Assembly: GCA_949357655.1 (NCBI GenBank)
Contig: CASHTG010000012.1
Coordinates: 2,232,001 to 2,296,000 of the forward strand
Length of the DNA: 64,000 bases
Direction: 5' to 3'
From: Parascedosporium putredinis
Lineage: Eukaryota > Ascomycota > Sordariomycetes > Microascales > Microascaceae
Below the pieces are notes generated by a model. The model saw nothing but the letters and a program-made list of their open reading frames with translations, had not been told where the DNA came from and made no database searches. Below are positions 25,101 to 36,356 of the stretch, piece by piece; the stretch's first letter is position 1, and each line of letters starts with the position of its first letter. The translations under genes were made by a program, and so were the position numbers.

Positions 25101-28100
25101 ACTAGGCTACGAAGCGATTTCCAACAATCGCAGACTTGATTTGGGGCGCCCCGCGTCGTCTCGAGCTTGTGAAGCGCCTTCGTGCTGAAAGATGCGGAGC
25201 CCGGTTTGCATGTCCGCCCATGTGTTGCAGGCGAACGAGGCCTCGCCTGCCCGCATGCACCTCCTCATCCCGTTCCACACCAGTTCTTCCCATTTTGATA
25301 GGCCAAGTGCTGGCTAGGTCGTATCCGCCCCGTTGTCATCGAGCGCGGGTCCTCCTTTCATGGGGTTCACACTGCAAGTGGTAGTCAAGCGACGTTACCT
25401 CTCTGCATCCTCTCTCTTCTCTTTGAAAGGAGGAAGTATTTCCCGGGAAACGGGACTCCTAGGCGAAGAGCAACCGAACGGTATCGGGCTGGCTCAATCT
25501 TCAAGTCTTGGCTTCGATTCGTTTTCTTAGACTGAGACCATCAGGGTATTGAGCATGCCATACATTTTTAAAGAATCAACCTGGAGGAATTCAACTTGGT
25601 GCAAGGCTAGCGGCCCTTTCCCTTCAGGACAATTGCTAGGCCCCGGTTCCTCGGCGGTGCCAATTAACCTCCTGTCCACCTCCGCAGGCAGATGAATTAA
25701 ATATTACAGGGCATGGCGAGGGCGGGAATTTCTGTGATCGTAAGCCAAGACTGAGGGCGAGGGGTGGAGAAGACGAGATCATGTTTAGGAAACCCGCGAA
25801 GGCAGCTGGGCCTAGCCCAGGATCCATACTCTTCAACAACTGTGTAAGCGCCCCCAAGAATCTTTCATGAGTCGCGAGGGCGTCGTTGTCACCAACCTTT
25901 TCCGCCCTGCAGGCAGAGGCGTTGCTGGTAGGTAGTCACGCCCACCCACCCTCGGCCAGCCGAGACTAGGACCCGCAGTCGAGAAGCGGGTCCTTGAGAC
26001 GGGAAGTGTGGGTTATTTTTGTAAAAGATGCCGGGCTTGAGCGTCAACTTCGACCGAAATCTGCATTAGTCGTGGTATCCTCTGCGACCTCTCAGACCGC
26101 TCCCCATCTATGTGCGGGGAAGAAGATGGCGGGTGGAGAAGGGAAAGGAGACAAAATAGCAAGATGGAAAATATGGGAAAAAAGGAAAACAAGGGCCCAC
26201 GCATGCCCCAGCTAATTTTCTCGAGATCCGTATCACGCTAGGTGGGCGTAAAGAAATGGAACAAGTGATGCGGTGGATGAAGCTCCAAAGCTCCACCCCA
26301 ATCCTTGGCAGGGCAGCAATGGCCGCGCCAACCCACCACGCTGCACCTAGCAGGTCACTTGCCCATTCCATCACCCATCAAACATTGAAAATCGTCGGAA
26401 TAACTCTCGCCTGGGCAAGGTTGGCAAAAGAGACAAGATCGAAAGGCGCAAACACCACCTATTAAGATTTGCAAGCGATGGCAGGGCGCCGCTGCGCTAT
26501 CTGTCAAACGTCGATGTTTCTTTGACTGCGGCGCTGCCCTGCGTGAGAAAGCAAAGACTCAGCGGACCTCATTCGTAGTTGATGCTCTCTTGCTTGGATG
26601 CACCTGCAACCACTTCCAGGCGTACAAGTAAGTATCGGAAAGGACGATCCCCTCCAAAGCAGGGTGAGTGGAAAAGGCCCGTCCGCGCCTGCCCCATTAT
26701 CCCCTCGTAGTACAGAGGGGCCCAAGACTCGGGAGTTGCTCCTTCCCCCGGTCGTGGCGGGCAAGCTGTGGAACACATCTACCTCGTAGCTTATAGAGAG
26801 GCCATGGGCGTAGCTATAACCGACTTCCAGCCTAGGCAGAGCAGCGCCGTGTTTGAACGGCAATAGCCTCCCGCTAGATGGGGGCTGGAGGATTGATGTT
26901 TTTCGAGAAGGAGAAGGATTTTCTTATCAGTCCGAATGCACATGGATTCGAAGATTTAATTTGTCCCATAGCGCCTTCTTGGGCCTTATCCACGCCATCA
27001 ATCGTGGTCGAAGGTTCGGCAACAACTACTACCGGGGGCCGCAAGATGGTCCGCTGCAGGAAGTCGATACGACGTAGGAGTCTGCCGCGTACCAACCCTC
27101 AACGGGGCCAACTCTACCATGACTGCTGTGATTATCGGGGTTGGGAGCTCGCCTCTTTTCCCCAGTCTCATGGAGACATGAAGCTAGAAAATCAAAAATC
27201 GAAAATCCCCTTTATCGGACGTAAGCCACCATGTACAGTCTACGAGATGTTCAGCTTCCAAAGTCCATTGGCGGTTTCTTGGCAAAGGGAAAACGGACAA
27301 CTTTAGACGATCAATGGAGTGTAAGAAGGCGCAAATATCTCGGAATCGACCTGCGGAAGACGAGTGATTACGCAACCTTCACTCCAATGACTACCAGATT
27401 GGGACATCTCAGGACTCGATGCGCTCCTCTGGTCGCAAGTGGCTTATCTCACGCGTTCATCGTGACAGGTTTTTAGCCAGGTGAGGGCGCTTGCGGACAT
27501 CTCGTGTTCATTGCGGACCATCCTGCCCACAACTCTGCCTTGACGCACCACACCCCTCCCCCTTCCTCTTCCCATCTCTCCAAGTCTTTTCCGCACAAAT
27601 TTGGGTGACATGCCAGGGCCATTTTGGACCGTGCCGCTGATTTGTGGGCACATGCATTCCTGTGTTCCTCTTCTCTTAGATACACGCCCAATCTCGATCG
27701 TACATGAACTAAGGCAGAAAACCGCGGCGTGCCCCAGATTTGCCAAAGTCCACTCCTCGCACAACGTGGGAAGACGAAAGAAATAGGCGACAGCGCCGGG
27801 GAGGATTGAGCTAGGTACTTTCCCATCAAAGTTCCCGGAAGCGCTCCTACTTGTATTCGCACTTGTTCGTGGCATCCCGAAAACGGCCCTTTAAGAATCA
27901 TTGCTTGAGCTAAGGACAGGGGGATCCTGGTCAATACAGATCCAGACTTTGGTTTCCAGAAGGGGGCTTCCTTCCATGAGCAGGGTGTACACGCCTTTCG
28001 AAATCGTTTCTTTAAACAAGCGTACAAATGAGGGGCCCCGAACATGCCGTTGGCGTTGGAGAAGCGCGAACCTCGACTCGGGATACCCACATCTCCAGAC

Positions 28101-29252
28101 GTCCGTTCCCTCCATGTCCCTTATGTCCCTTGTCGACACTTTCCGTCCCTGACAAACACTCCGCCACCCGTTGCCTACACCCTTCTTGCGCCTTCCGCCC
28201 TTCGCCCTCTGCTTTCTTCACGAAGTTTGTCCTTGGCATTGGTCTTGGGTCTTGGGAGCGAATTGTGGAGACGGCGTGGAGGTTGTACTTTGGATGGCAT
28301 TGGACATTGGACGTTCCCAGGTCGCCTTCGTAGACTCCGTCCCTTTCGCCGGCCTCCTCTTGGCTTGACCACATCTTCGAGTGCCATCTTGACTCTCCAC
28401 TTCTCCCAAGGCCTTACCCCCTCCCCTCCCCTTCTCCCGGGTCGTCCCTTCATGCCTCATGTTCTTTGCTCGTCACTTCTTTGTAATATCGGGTCCTTGT
28501 TCATGGCACTTACACAGGCCGCCCACCCTTGCTCCGCATCTCCAACTTCAACATAGCTACGCAGCTCCACAGCTCCACAGCTCCGCAGCCCGCTGCACTC
28601 TCTCATCCATCTTTCTGCAAACCCCTGTCCCTGTGTTCCTGTGCCCTGAGCCAACCCCTTCCCCCTTGCCCCTTCCACCTCCCCTCCCTTTCTTCTGGCC
28701 CTCTCCAAGTCGAGGGAGGAGCGTGTCCTCTCCCGTCTCGGAAGTCTAAAAAAGGCGCAACTCCGACAAAAGCCTGGCCGTTGTTCGACTGCCCTCGTAG
28801 GTTGTACACTCAGCCGTCACACCTCGACCGGAGCCTGTAGATAGCCCAACGGGCTAGCACTCGCATGACGTTGGCCAAAAAGACCGTCGCTCGCCTCATC
28901 CGTATCTCTGCCCCCTCGCGCACCTTGGTCGGCCCATCATTCTGTTTCCGGGACGCGCGCACACCTCTACTCTCCCCATACACATGCTTCAACTCGTAAT
29001 CATCGTTTCCGCTCCTTTTTTCTCGTTTGACTCCGTTAGGCGTTGAAGCCCTCGTCAGTCAGAAGCTCCCCTCCCTACTACTCGACTCAAACCCTGCTGC
29101 ACCGCTCCGTGCCTTTCCCCCACTGCGGCCCGTGCAAGGCAGCAGTTACTCAAGAGTCCATCGCTTGTTCAAGCGACCACTGCCCACTCCCATACACTCG
29201 CACATCCACACCCACACCCACCCACTCACCCACACCCACACTATCCGCACAC

Positions 29253-29262
29253 ATATATATAT
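29253..29262 (+). promoter_or_regulatory. TATA-like element upstream of the bZIP gene
   Basis: Ten alternating A/T bases (ATATATATAT), 75-84 bp upstream of the bZIP start codon at 29337, directly after a CACCCA-rich tract. If it is the functional TATA box, transcription could begin within or after the upstream ORF at 29278. Confidence 0.4.
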
Positions 29263-29277
29263 CTCTAGACCCCCGGG

Positions 29278-29340
29278 ATGAGATTATCACTACCTCGCTT
29301 CCCAAAGAGTTACGCAGAACAAATTTTCCGCCTATTATGA
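29278..29340 (+). promoter_or_regulatory. 20-codon upstream ORF whose stop overlaps the bZIP start (ATGA)
   Basis: ATG at 29278 opens 20 codons (beginning MRLSLPRF) and ends at TGA 29338-29340. The bZIP ATG is at 29337-29339, so stop and start share ATGA. Such an overlap would favour termination-reinitiation or leaky scanning, as for stress bZIP mRNAs like GCN4 or ATF4. It depends on the transcript starting upstream of 29278, which sequence alone does not show. An alternative is that a sequencing indel hides a longer N-terminus. Confidence 0.45.
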
Positions 29341-30155
29341 ATAGCTCCGTACACATGGATCTCAACACCACTATCAGCCCTCTCGGGTCTCTCGAGGCCC
29401 AGTACATCTACACCCATGCGGGTCATTCGTACGCGGAGACCTCGGCGTCGTCAGAGACAACGAGCCCAGTGATGCCAGCGGTAAGGATGATCTTCATGCC
29501 CGAAACGGCGCATCGAGCGATGATCTCTAACATGAGTACCTCCACGGGTAGTTTGACATCTCCATAGTCCCAGACTTTCATCCTCTGTCATCTGGAATAT
29601 ATCCCAGCCCTGTTTCCTCCCGAGAGACGGCGTCGCCCCAACCCGTTATCAAGATGGAAGAGGGTCATCGAAATAGGCTGCCAAGTTCAGCAGCAGATCC
29701 TGACCCGAAGGACACAAAGCCCACCCCTAAGAGGAAAAGGGAAAATCGATATAAAAATGCACCTCCTTCGGTGCTATCGGTTCGTGTTCCCCAGTCAAGG
29801 TGCCCTGGGCCGCGGCCAGCACATGTCTAACGCTTTAAATTAGCGACGCCGGGCGCAAAATAGAGCATCGCAGAGGGCATATAGAGAGAGAAAGGACCAA
29901 CGAATCCGGGATCTCGAGGCAATGCTGGAAGAATACAAGCACAAGCACGAAACTCTCTTCCACGCCTATTCGTCTCTCCATGTCCAACTCATGAACATTC
30001 GCAACGGCCAACCGGCAGTCCAGAGCAGGACAGATCTAGGGGTGGAGATCCCATTTGCAACGGCCTCACCATGTCTATCTACCCCAACCACCGTGGGGAT
30101 GCAGCCAATAGACACCTGGCAATACTTCCCCGTAGTGCCAGGCTACCCGGCGTGA
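29337..30155 (+). CDS. bZIP transcription factor (AP-1/YAP-like basic region)
   Basis: Nuclear DNA-binding protein of about 251 aa. Two exons: 29337-29779 and 29844-30155. The N-terminal half is Ser/Thr/Pro-rich, with PSPVSSRETASPQP before a basic KRKRENRYKN stretch. The basic region RRRAQNRASQRAYRERK starts exon 2 exactly at the splice acceptor. It has the N-x-x-S-Q-x-A-Y-R pattern of fungal YAP-like factors, followed by a leucine zipper (DLEAMLEEYKHKHETLFHAY) that is short and partly degenerate. One base is missing near 29549-29553; correction joins the two halves and all phases close. The intron donor is GTTCGT, a less common form. No in-frame ATG precedes 29337, although the frame stays open upstream. 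Target genes and inducing signal are unknown. Confidence 0.87.
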
Positions 30156-30677
30156 ACTTGAGGGGGGCAGCTCTATCTCCAAGAGCCCCCAAGAATAAGG
30201 AAGAAAAAAAACAGAGGTATTCAACTCGTGTAAGCCGATGTGCAGGCCTGAGAATTTGCACTCAAACCGAGTAGAGAAACCGCTCTTCAGGGTTCACTCC
30301 CCTTTCAACACCTCAGAACGCCGTGCTCCCGCTGTCCTCTCAAGGCTGGTCGCTTAGCGCCGGAAGACATGGGCAGTTGTGTAACACCAACAAATTCTAG
30401 CGAGGCCAGATTACACCTTGAGCTGAGTTCAGGAACATTCCCGAACTAGAGAAGCGCTTGCCTGTGCACGCTGCATCAATAAAGGGATTCGGCTGTTGTC
30501 TTCTCGTCAGCTTGGCAAGCGGACGATGAGATGAGCTGCATAAGAATATGGGCAGTTCACAAGAGCCAGCTGTTGAGGATCCACTTTTGTTACTAATCAT
30601 GGTTGCAAAATGGCGAAATTTTGCCTTTATCTAGGCAAACTAACCCAAGGGTTTTCAACACGTGATGCCAGGTATCT
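30156..30677. other. Intergenic, bZIP 3' flank to tRNA-Ser
   Basis: About 520 bases with no gene. A CACGTGAT motif lies at 30659-30666, just before the tRNA. Confidence 0.5.
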
Positions 30678-30765
30678 GGCAAGGTGGCAGAGTGGTTAAT
30701 GCGCTGGCCTGCTATTCGGCAAGCCAGTTCCTTCGGGAGCGTGAGTTCGAATCTCATCCTTGTCG
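30678..30765 (+). tRNA. tRNA-Ser (anticodon GCT), with a 7-nt intron
   Basis: Class II tRNA. Acceptor GGCAAGG pairs with CCTTGTC, discriminator G. The D arm is TGGCAGAGTGGTTAATGC. The anticodon stem CTGGC/GCCAG encloses 14 bases, that is the 7-base loop CTGCTAA plus a 7-nt intron at about 30715-30721 (ttcggca). The variable arm is long (TTCC-TTCG-GGAG) as serine tRNAs require, and the T arm is GTGAG-TTCGAAT-CTCAT. A run of seven T at 30771-30777 is a Pol III terminator. The exact intron boundary can slide by one base because an A lies at each side. Confidence 0.92.
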
Positions 30766-30770
30766 CTTAA

Positions 30771-30777
30771 TTTTTTT
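30771..30777 (+). terminator. Pol III T-run terminator of tRNA-Ser
   Basis: Seven consecutive T residues, beginning six bases after the tRNA 3' end. Confidence 0.8.
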
Positions 30778-33700
30778 CGCGTCTGGGGGTTTATTTTTTG
30801 TTCTTGTTATATCTCTTCCAAAATATGAAAAAGGTGCAACCATATCCACCCGCTATTTTACTTCGCTTCTTGTCCCAGCCTAAGACTTGCTAGAACAGTC
30901 CGGCTCTTCATTACGATCGAGGGGACCGACAGTGGGTGCTATTCATTCTCCTGGGTGAATTTTATGGACGCTTGGGCGACGTTTAATACTCTTGCGACTC
31001 TATGGGGGTGTGTATGCTGTCTCGTCTTTTTATTTATTTATTTTTATCTTGGGCATATTCAAGACCTTTGCTGTAGACTAGGAAATTACTAGTCAGGTTG
31101 ATAGACCTCGGTGCCCAACACCTTCATCCTTTTACCTAAAGATCCATTTCAAAGACCCGAGATAGCAACACACTTCTCGACCGTATCGTTATTTGGCCTC
31201 TATAGGCGCTCCGAAAGAGCTCATAGCACTGGTCGCGGGCTGCTGATTCAATAAAGAGGGTGGGAATTCTGCGGGAGGGCTATCTTCAATCAGCTATACT
31301 CGGTAGAAACCGAAGACCGCAATCCCCGGGGGATGGCGACATCGGGGGCGTCGGACCGAACGGATCGGTATTTCATGTCCGCTCTTTATGTCGAGAGAGA
31401 TGATGATATAATCAAAGTCCGGAGAGTTTCGCAACCTTGTTTCTTTGGATAAGATAGCAAGATAAGGCCGTGGGCTCCGGGCCGAGTACTCCTAGATAAG
31501 CCGCAGCCCCACCGGGAACAAAGCGCCGTGAAAGAAAAGAGGCTTAAGTTAAGTTCATCAAGACGCCCGCGGTCGATCGAGATAGGAGGATGCCGGGCTT
31601 GCTCGCCAAGGGCGCCCGCGGAACGCGAAGCTGGTCCAAGAGTCCATGCTGTACGAGAAGCGCAGAGTCCCTTGTGCAAGAGGCCCGCTTCAATTATGAC
31701 TCCCAGCTCCCAGCTCCCAGCTCCCAGCTCCCAGCTCCTAGCCCACGCCAGTGTAGCCCACCGGGGTTGAAATGCCAAGGCGGCATCGAAGAGAGTCATA
31801 GCTGGCGAGAGAAACAGCTATTTATTCGGCTCCTCGTGACTGAATTCCCACTGCAGAGAGGGAAATTCGGGAAGCTGGTGAACGTGGGCCGGATTATTGA
31901 TGCCAATTGATCCATGTCAAACTGTTGAGAGCCGGGGATCCCGTGACTGCTTGCGCCATCCGCAGACGACGCTACTTCCCAGACATATGGAGCCAGCGGC
32001 CAGTAGCCACGCTCAACCATTGTTGTTTACTGAAAGTTAAAAAGGCGCCAATTTTTACGGAAAGTTCCAATGTTTTGCGGGGTTGCCCGTCTGCGAGTGC
32101 GATCCAAAAGAAGAGGGAGGAGACACCCCGAGCCTCTAGACCCTCTTCTCAAGCCTATCAAGCGATGATGAACCTCTGAGCATCGCGGGTTGCTTTCTGG
32201 CGCAGCAATCCTCTGAGTACTTTGATTTCTCGACTCGTCACCGTTGGGTTTCTCCACCCGAAGTCATCTCCGCAGGAGTGGAGTTGAGCTGGCCCCGCCT
32301 TCCGCCACGCAATGAGAGAGATGAGGCATACTTGTAGATGTCCACGCAAGTTCCCCCTTGGCTTGAGCCAACGTGACGACTTGGATCGAGACCGACCCAT
32401 CCGTCTAGTGGTGCTATTGATTCATGAATGGACTTTGAAGTTGCTGGATGCCTATTGTTCTTTCTCATTCTTTTCCTTTCTTGCCATTACCCTCTCTTTG
32501 TCTTTCCCTGCCAAAATAGGCATGCCCATTGACAAAAAGCCGCTCACTTAATCTGAGAGACCTAGTGCCGGGGCACGCGCAAACGTGCGTCATTTTGTTC
32601 GGCCGTGAGGGCCACCCAAGCACCGTTCAATTGAGTCATCCTATTGGTCCTCCTGCACTGAGCTCGAATGCGACATGGAATTCTGGCCAGCCACCCAGCC
32701 CATCCTCTAATCTGCAAGCTTGCTGCACCGAATCCTCCCCGGTCTCAGAGCGTGCAGGCGCTAGCTTGGTTTAGGCCAGAGGCCAAACTTAGTGAACAAT
32801 GGGAATCCGGGAGCTGGCGAAAGCTGGAACCTTGAAAGAGCGAAGTGCATTGCGCACGCTTTCGGGGCGTTCCCATCGCCGTTGCGAATGGACCGGCTCC
32901 AGCATCAAGCATTTCATTACCTAAACTTGGCAGGTGCAATCTGGCGCTCTTGTACTAATAACGAAGGTCCCGACATGTTGTCTTGACAGTTGAGCACTTC
33001 AATCCAATGGTCCACTGCAGTAGGCTCATCATCACCACAGTGTCCAGAAAAGCGCCATGGATCCCAAGTGTAGTTCAATGCACGAGCTGGCTCGTTTTAA
33101 CCAAAGGAGGCGGGAATGCGGGGAAATTGCCTCGAACTCGGCAGCAAAGGTCACCAGGCTGATTTGACAGCAATGGACCTCAGGGGCCAACCCTGAAGTG
33201 AAGGCTCGTGACAACGCTGAGGGAAGACCAAAGGCCCAAGACATCTCACCCTTACCAATTCGAGCATGAAGCCGCCCATGGATCAAAATCAATTGATATT
33301 TTCTGCCTTCCGCTATCCTACAGATAACGGTTGCGTGATAAACCGGCGCAGGACTAGATTAGAAAATCGGAAAGAGAACAATTTGAAGTGAGCGTTTGGT
33401 TGAGGCGCCTGGCTGAGAATGTACGAAGTACACAGTTGTATTAGTGTCGTCCTTCCTGAAGATTCGACTTCCTTCGCCAGTGGTTGTGGGATGGCGGCAC
33501 TGCTCTGGTCCAGACATTCTCGAATGGCCCGAGCTTCGCCACCCCGCTTTCTCCCAACGGCGGCCTTTTGCAGATCAACTGAGTTTGAGGCCGATCAACC
33601 ACACGGCCCACGAGGCGGGTTCCCCAGGGAGGTGTGAGTGCGATATGAGGTAAGAGGGATTTAGGTCTACTACCGAACCTGCCAAAGAACCAATTGACTC

Positions 33701-35683
33701 CAAGGAAACCAATGGAATACGTCGTTGATCGTTGATAACCCCTCAAAAGAGCTGCGGACGGTTGATTTGGTCGGCTGGCAGCAGACTCCATCTCGGAAGG
33801 CGTGTCGTATCGTCTTGACGGGGTTGATTCTCGGCGCTGGGAGGCTGCGGTCGCCTCCCCATCTTGGCAAAGTTTCCGTGATGAAAGCAGTGGATCTATC
33901 GACGCCATTATCCCAAACTCCAGTTCCCCATGGAATAATAGACACGCGGTTGATCCTGGAGCTCGCAATAGGTGACTCATGGTCCAAAGGGCCAGCCAAG
34001 GGAGCCATTGACCTTGTTCGAAGATTGATAGATACCCTTTGAAGAGCAAATGCCTGATCGGAATCCGGCGATGGACACCGTTTCAATATGCAACCCGGCA
34101 GGCTAGCTGCCCCTTCCATGTCACCTTGGTCTTGACAACGATCGCGACCGACCAACGATAAGCTGCTCTTCACGGCGTGCTGGCGGGACCAACATCCGGA
34201 ACTTATCACGACGATTGCCCTATCATTACGACATCCATAGAGTTCCATTGCCACCCGCCCCTTATCTTCGGGATGCCAGCCCCCAAGATCTTCTGTTGCT
34301 TGCTTCGACAAGCTTCTCGTTCGGCAAACGGCGATGACTCCAAAACAGACGGGTTCCTGGCGAGACGGGCCAAGGGTGAGACATTGATGGGAGATGCAAT
34401 GTGGCCGAAGGGGCGTTTGGTCACGCGAGGCGAGCGCCCTGTAGCAGTACCTAGCGCCAGCCATTAGCGGATGGTCCAGGCTACCTAGCTTGCTAGCCAG
34501 CACTTGGCTAGACCATCAACCATTGATTTTGTTTTTCTTTCTTTTTTCTTTTCTTGTAGCACTGCGTACATCTAGTAGTATTCTTCCATTATTACCGAGA
34601 CAGGGCCCCCAGAGAGAACCGGGGGCCGCCAATGATTTCATCTCCTGATCAATCGTATCATCCGGGTGCCCCGCGGCCCCAAAAACCGCCTGTTCTCAGA
34701 AGTGGGTACCTCGGCGGGAGCTCGATTCTGCGGAGGAGCGCCGCTCATTCACGAGTCGTCCACTTGTACCGCCGGTACCCGTTGATTCGCAACGAACGGC
34801 ACGCGAGCTGCAATTGACGATTGGGGGTATTATGGTACTTGTCCACTTTTGCTCAACGTCGAGCTCAAGTGCTCGGAGGCAAGGGTGGAATGGGCCCTGG
34901 GCACAACGGTACTCTCGGCGATTGGTCAATTGAATGGATGGCGAGATGCGATCCCTCTGGCCTACCGACACAGTGTTTTCTTCGTTGCTCGAGAGAAGAA
35001 CATCAGCCCAGATCGATTGAACCAGCACTGTCGTTGATTTCGGGGCAGCTTTCATTCGGCTGGGGGACCCCGTTCCCCTCCCCTGTCGCCTCTTGTCGCT
35101 TCGGCCCCCTTTGTACCGTACCGTAATACCTTCGCCGGCATGTACGGAGGGGGACGATACCCACCACAGAAAAGAGTCATGGAGTCAGTCACCTGGTGTC
35201 CGCGGCTGTACTTGGACTTTCGGGGCCCCTTGGATTTGAAGCTTGGAAGGGGGTAGACAGACCACTTCGATGTTCCCTTTTCCCCTAATTGCCCACCATC
35301 CCACCGTGACGTGATACAAACGGATTGGCCATTGATGGATCCGCCGCTGCGACTTCTCTCTCAAACTACCTCAGCCGAGTCTCGTCCATCAATCATAAAT
35401 AGGACCTCTCGTCCCCTGACTGAAGACACCTCTTCCCATCTCTTCATACCTCATCCAGCTCAAATACAGAAACCATCCGGAACGCATCAGAAATCTACTC
35501 TTTTTTCGTCTTTTCGTCCTTTTGTCACCAATTAGTCCATCTCTTTAATACTTTTTCTTGCTTCTCCTTGTAACACACTCCCTGCCACTGTGTCTTTTGT
35601 CAATCCTTCAACAACATCCGTCACAAGTCCTCGCTTAGATATATAAACGACACCAAATCCCTCGAATACCCGAATCCCTGAAA
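30778..35683. other. Region without a recognisable gene
   Basis: About 4.9 kb. The longest frames (33670-34503 minus, 277 codons; 33441-34049 minus) overlap each other and an open plus-strand frame, and show no domain. A five-copy heptamer repeat lies at 31700-31738. The last 300 bases before STF2 are CT-rich, a typical fungal promoter and leader. Confidence 0.5.
31700..31738. repeat. Tandem repeat, 5 x CTCCCAG plus partial copy
   Basis: Five perfect 7-base units and the first four bases of a sixth, in non-coding sequence. Confidence 0.92.
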
Positions 35684-36356
35684 AGTAAGTTGCTGGTTCA
35701 TCTCCCTTTCAGCATTGCTGAGTGGAATGCGTTCCCCTCGTCTTCCTGCATCTTCTTTGCGTGTGTGTGGTGGCGGACGATTCGCTCCCCGCGAGTGCCT
35801 GCCTATACTGTGGAGGAGCCACCCCGCTCGCGCCACGATTCAGCCGTCATCCTGTCGTGCGACACCCCATCCCATCACGGATAACTAACATATGATTTTC
35901 ACCTCGCGCTCTAGTGACTCGAACCCACAAGGTCAACTCTCCCGACTACCAGGCCATTGCCGACGGCAAGCCCCGCCAGGTCTTCCTACCCAAGTATTTT
36001 GCCAAGTCTGGGTATGAGGGGCAGGACCCCAAGAAGACCAAGAAGAACGGTGGTGGTAAAGGCAATTGGTGAGTTCCAGCCGCGTGTTTTCCACATATAT
36101 CGAGTGATCCATACATAGTGCTAACCGGGTGGGATGTTTTCTCTGCAGGGGAACCATGGGCGACGAGGCTCTTGATGACCAATTCAACTTTGTTAAACCT
36201 CGCCGACGGTCCAACAGCAGCTCCGTCTCGAGCCAGATGCGAGACTTCAAGACCAAGTTCGACATGAATGAGACGGACCCGGTCTTTGAGGAATTCGAGG
36301 AAGACGATGACTATGCCCCATCCGAGGGCTCGGAGAGCGGAAACAGCGTCAATTAG
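35684..36356 (+). CDS. STF2-like protein (ATPase-stabilising factor / hydrophilin), start codon split by an intron
   Basis: 120 aa. The first coding base is the final A of exon 1 at 35684. A 230-nt intron with donor GTAAGT and acceptor CTAG follows, then TG ACT CGA at 35915, so the AUG is divided A|TG. The resulting MTRTHK matches the MTRT beginning of yeast Stf2, and no other in-frame ATG is present upstream. Exon 2 is 35915-36068 and exon 3 is 36149-36356. The product has the family core KYFAKSGYEGQDPKK and GGGKGNWGTMGDE, then an RRRSNSSS segment and a very acidic tail (EEFEEDDDYAPSEGSE). It is strongly hydrophilic with no TM. Yeast Stf2 is linked to mitochondrial ATP synthase inhibition and to desiccation tolerance; the role here is inferred from homology. 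No frameshift was found. Confidence 0.87.

Larger units (their letters stand above)
18385..29336. other. Long region without a recognisable gene
   Basis: About 11 kb. No frame on either strand shows a known domain. The longest stretches (19278-20168 plus, 23484-24095 plus, 27473-28090 minus) are compositionally biased or overlap other open frames. It contains simple repeats (19067-19083 CA, 19269-19289 GAGTGAC, 22126-22147 CT) and a strongly pyrimidine-rich segment at about 28370-28730 on the plus strand. That segment may be part of a long leader or promoter of the bZIP gene. Base composition is not AT-rich and gives no sign of repeat-induced point mutation. Given the indel rate in this assembly, a poorly conserved gene could be hidden here. 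Confidence 0.5.

Noticed and set aside
29043..29336. N-terminal extension of the bZIP protein
   Set aside because: The frame is open but contains no ATG before 29337, and its repeat-rich CACCCA content looks like leader sequence.
18385..29336. Transposon graveyard with repeat-induced point mutation
   Set aside because: The interval is not AT-rich, has no visible terminal repeats, and no reverse transcriptase or transposase fragments were recognised.
31700..31738. CRISPR-like array
   Set aside because: The units are 7 bases, adjacent and without spacers; a simple minisatellite in a eukaryotic genome.
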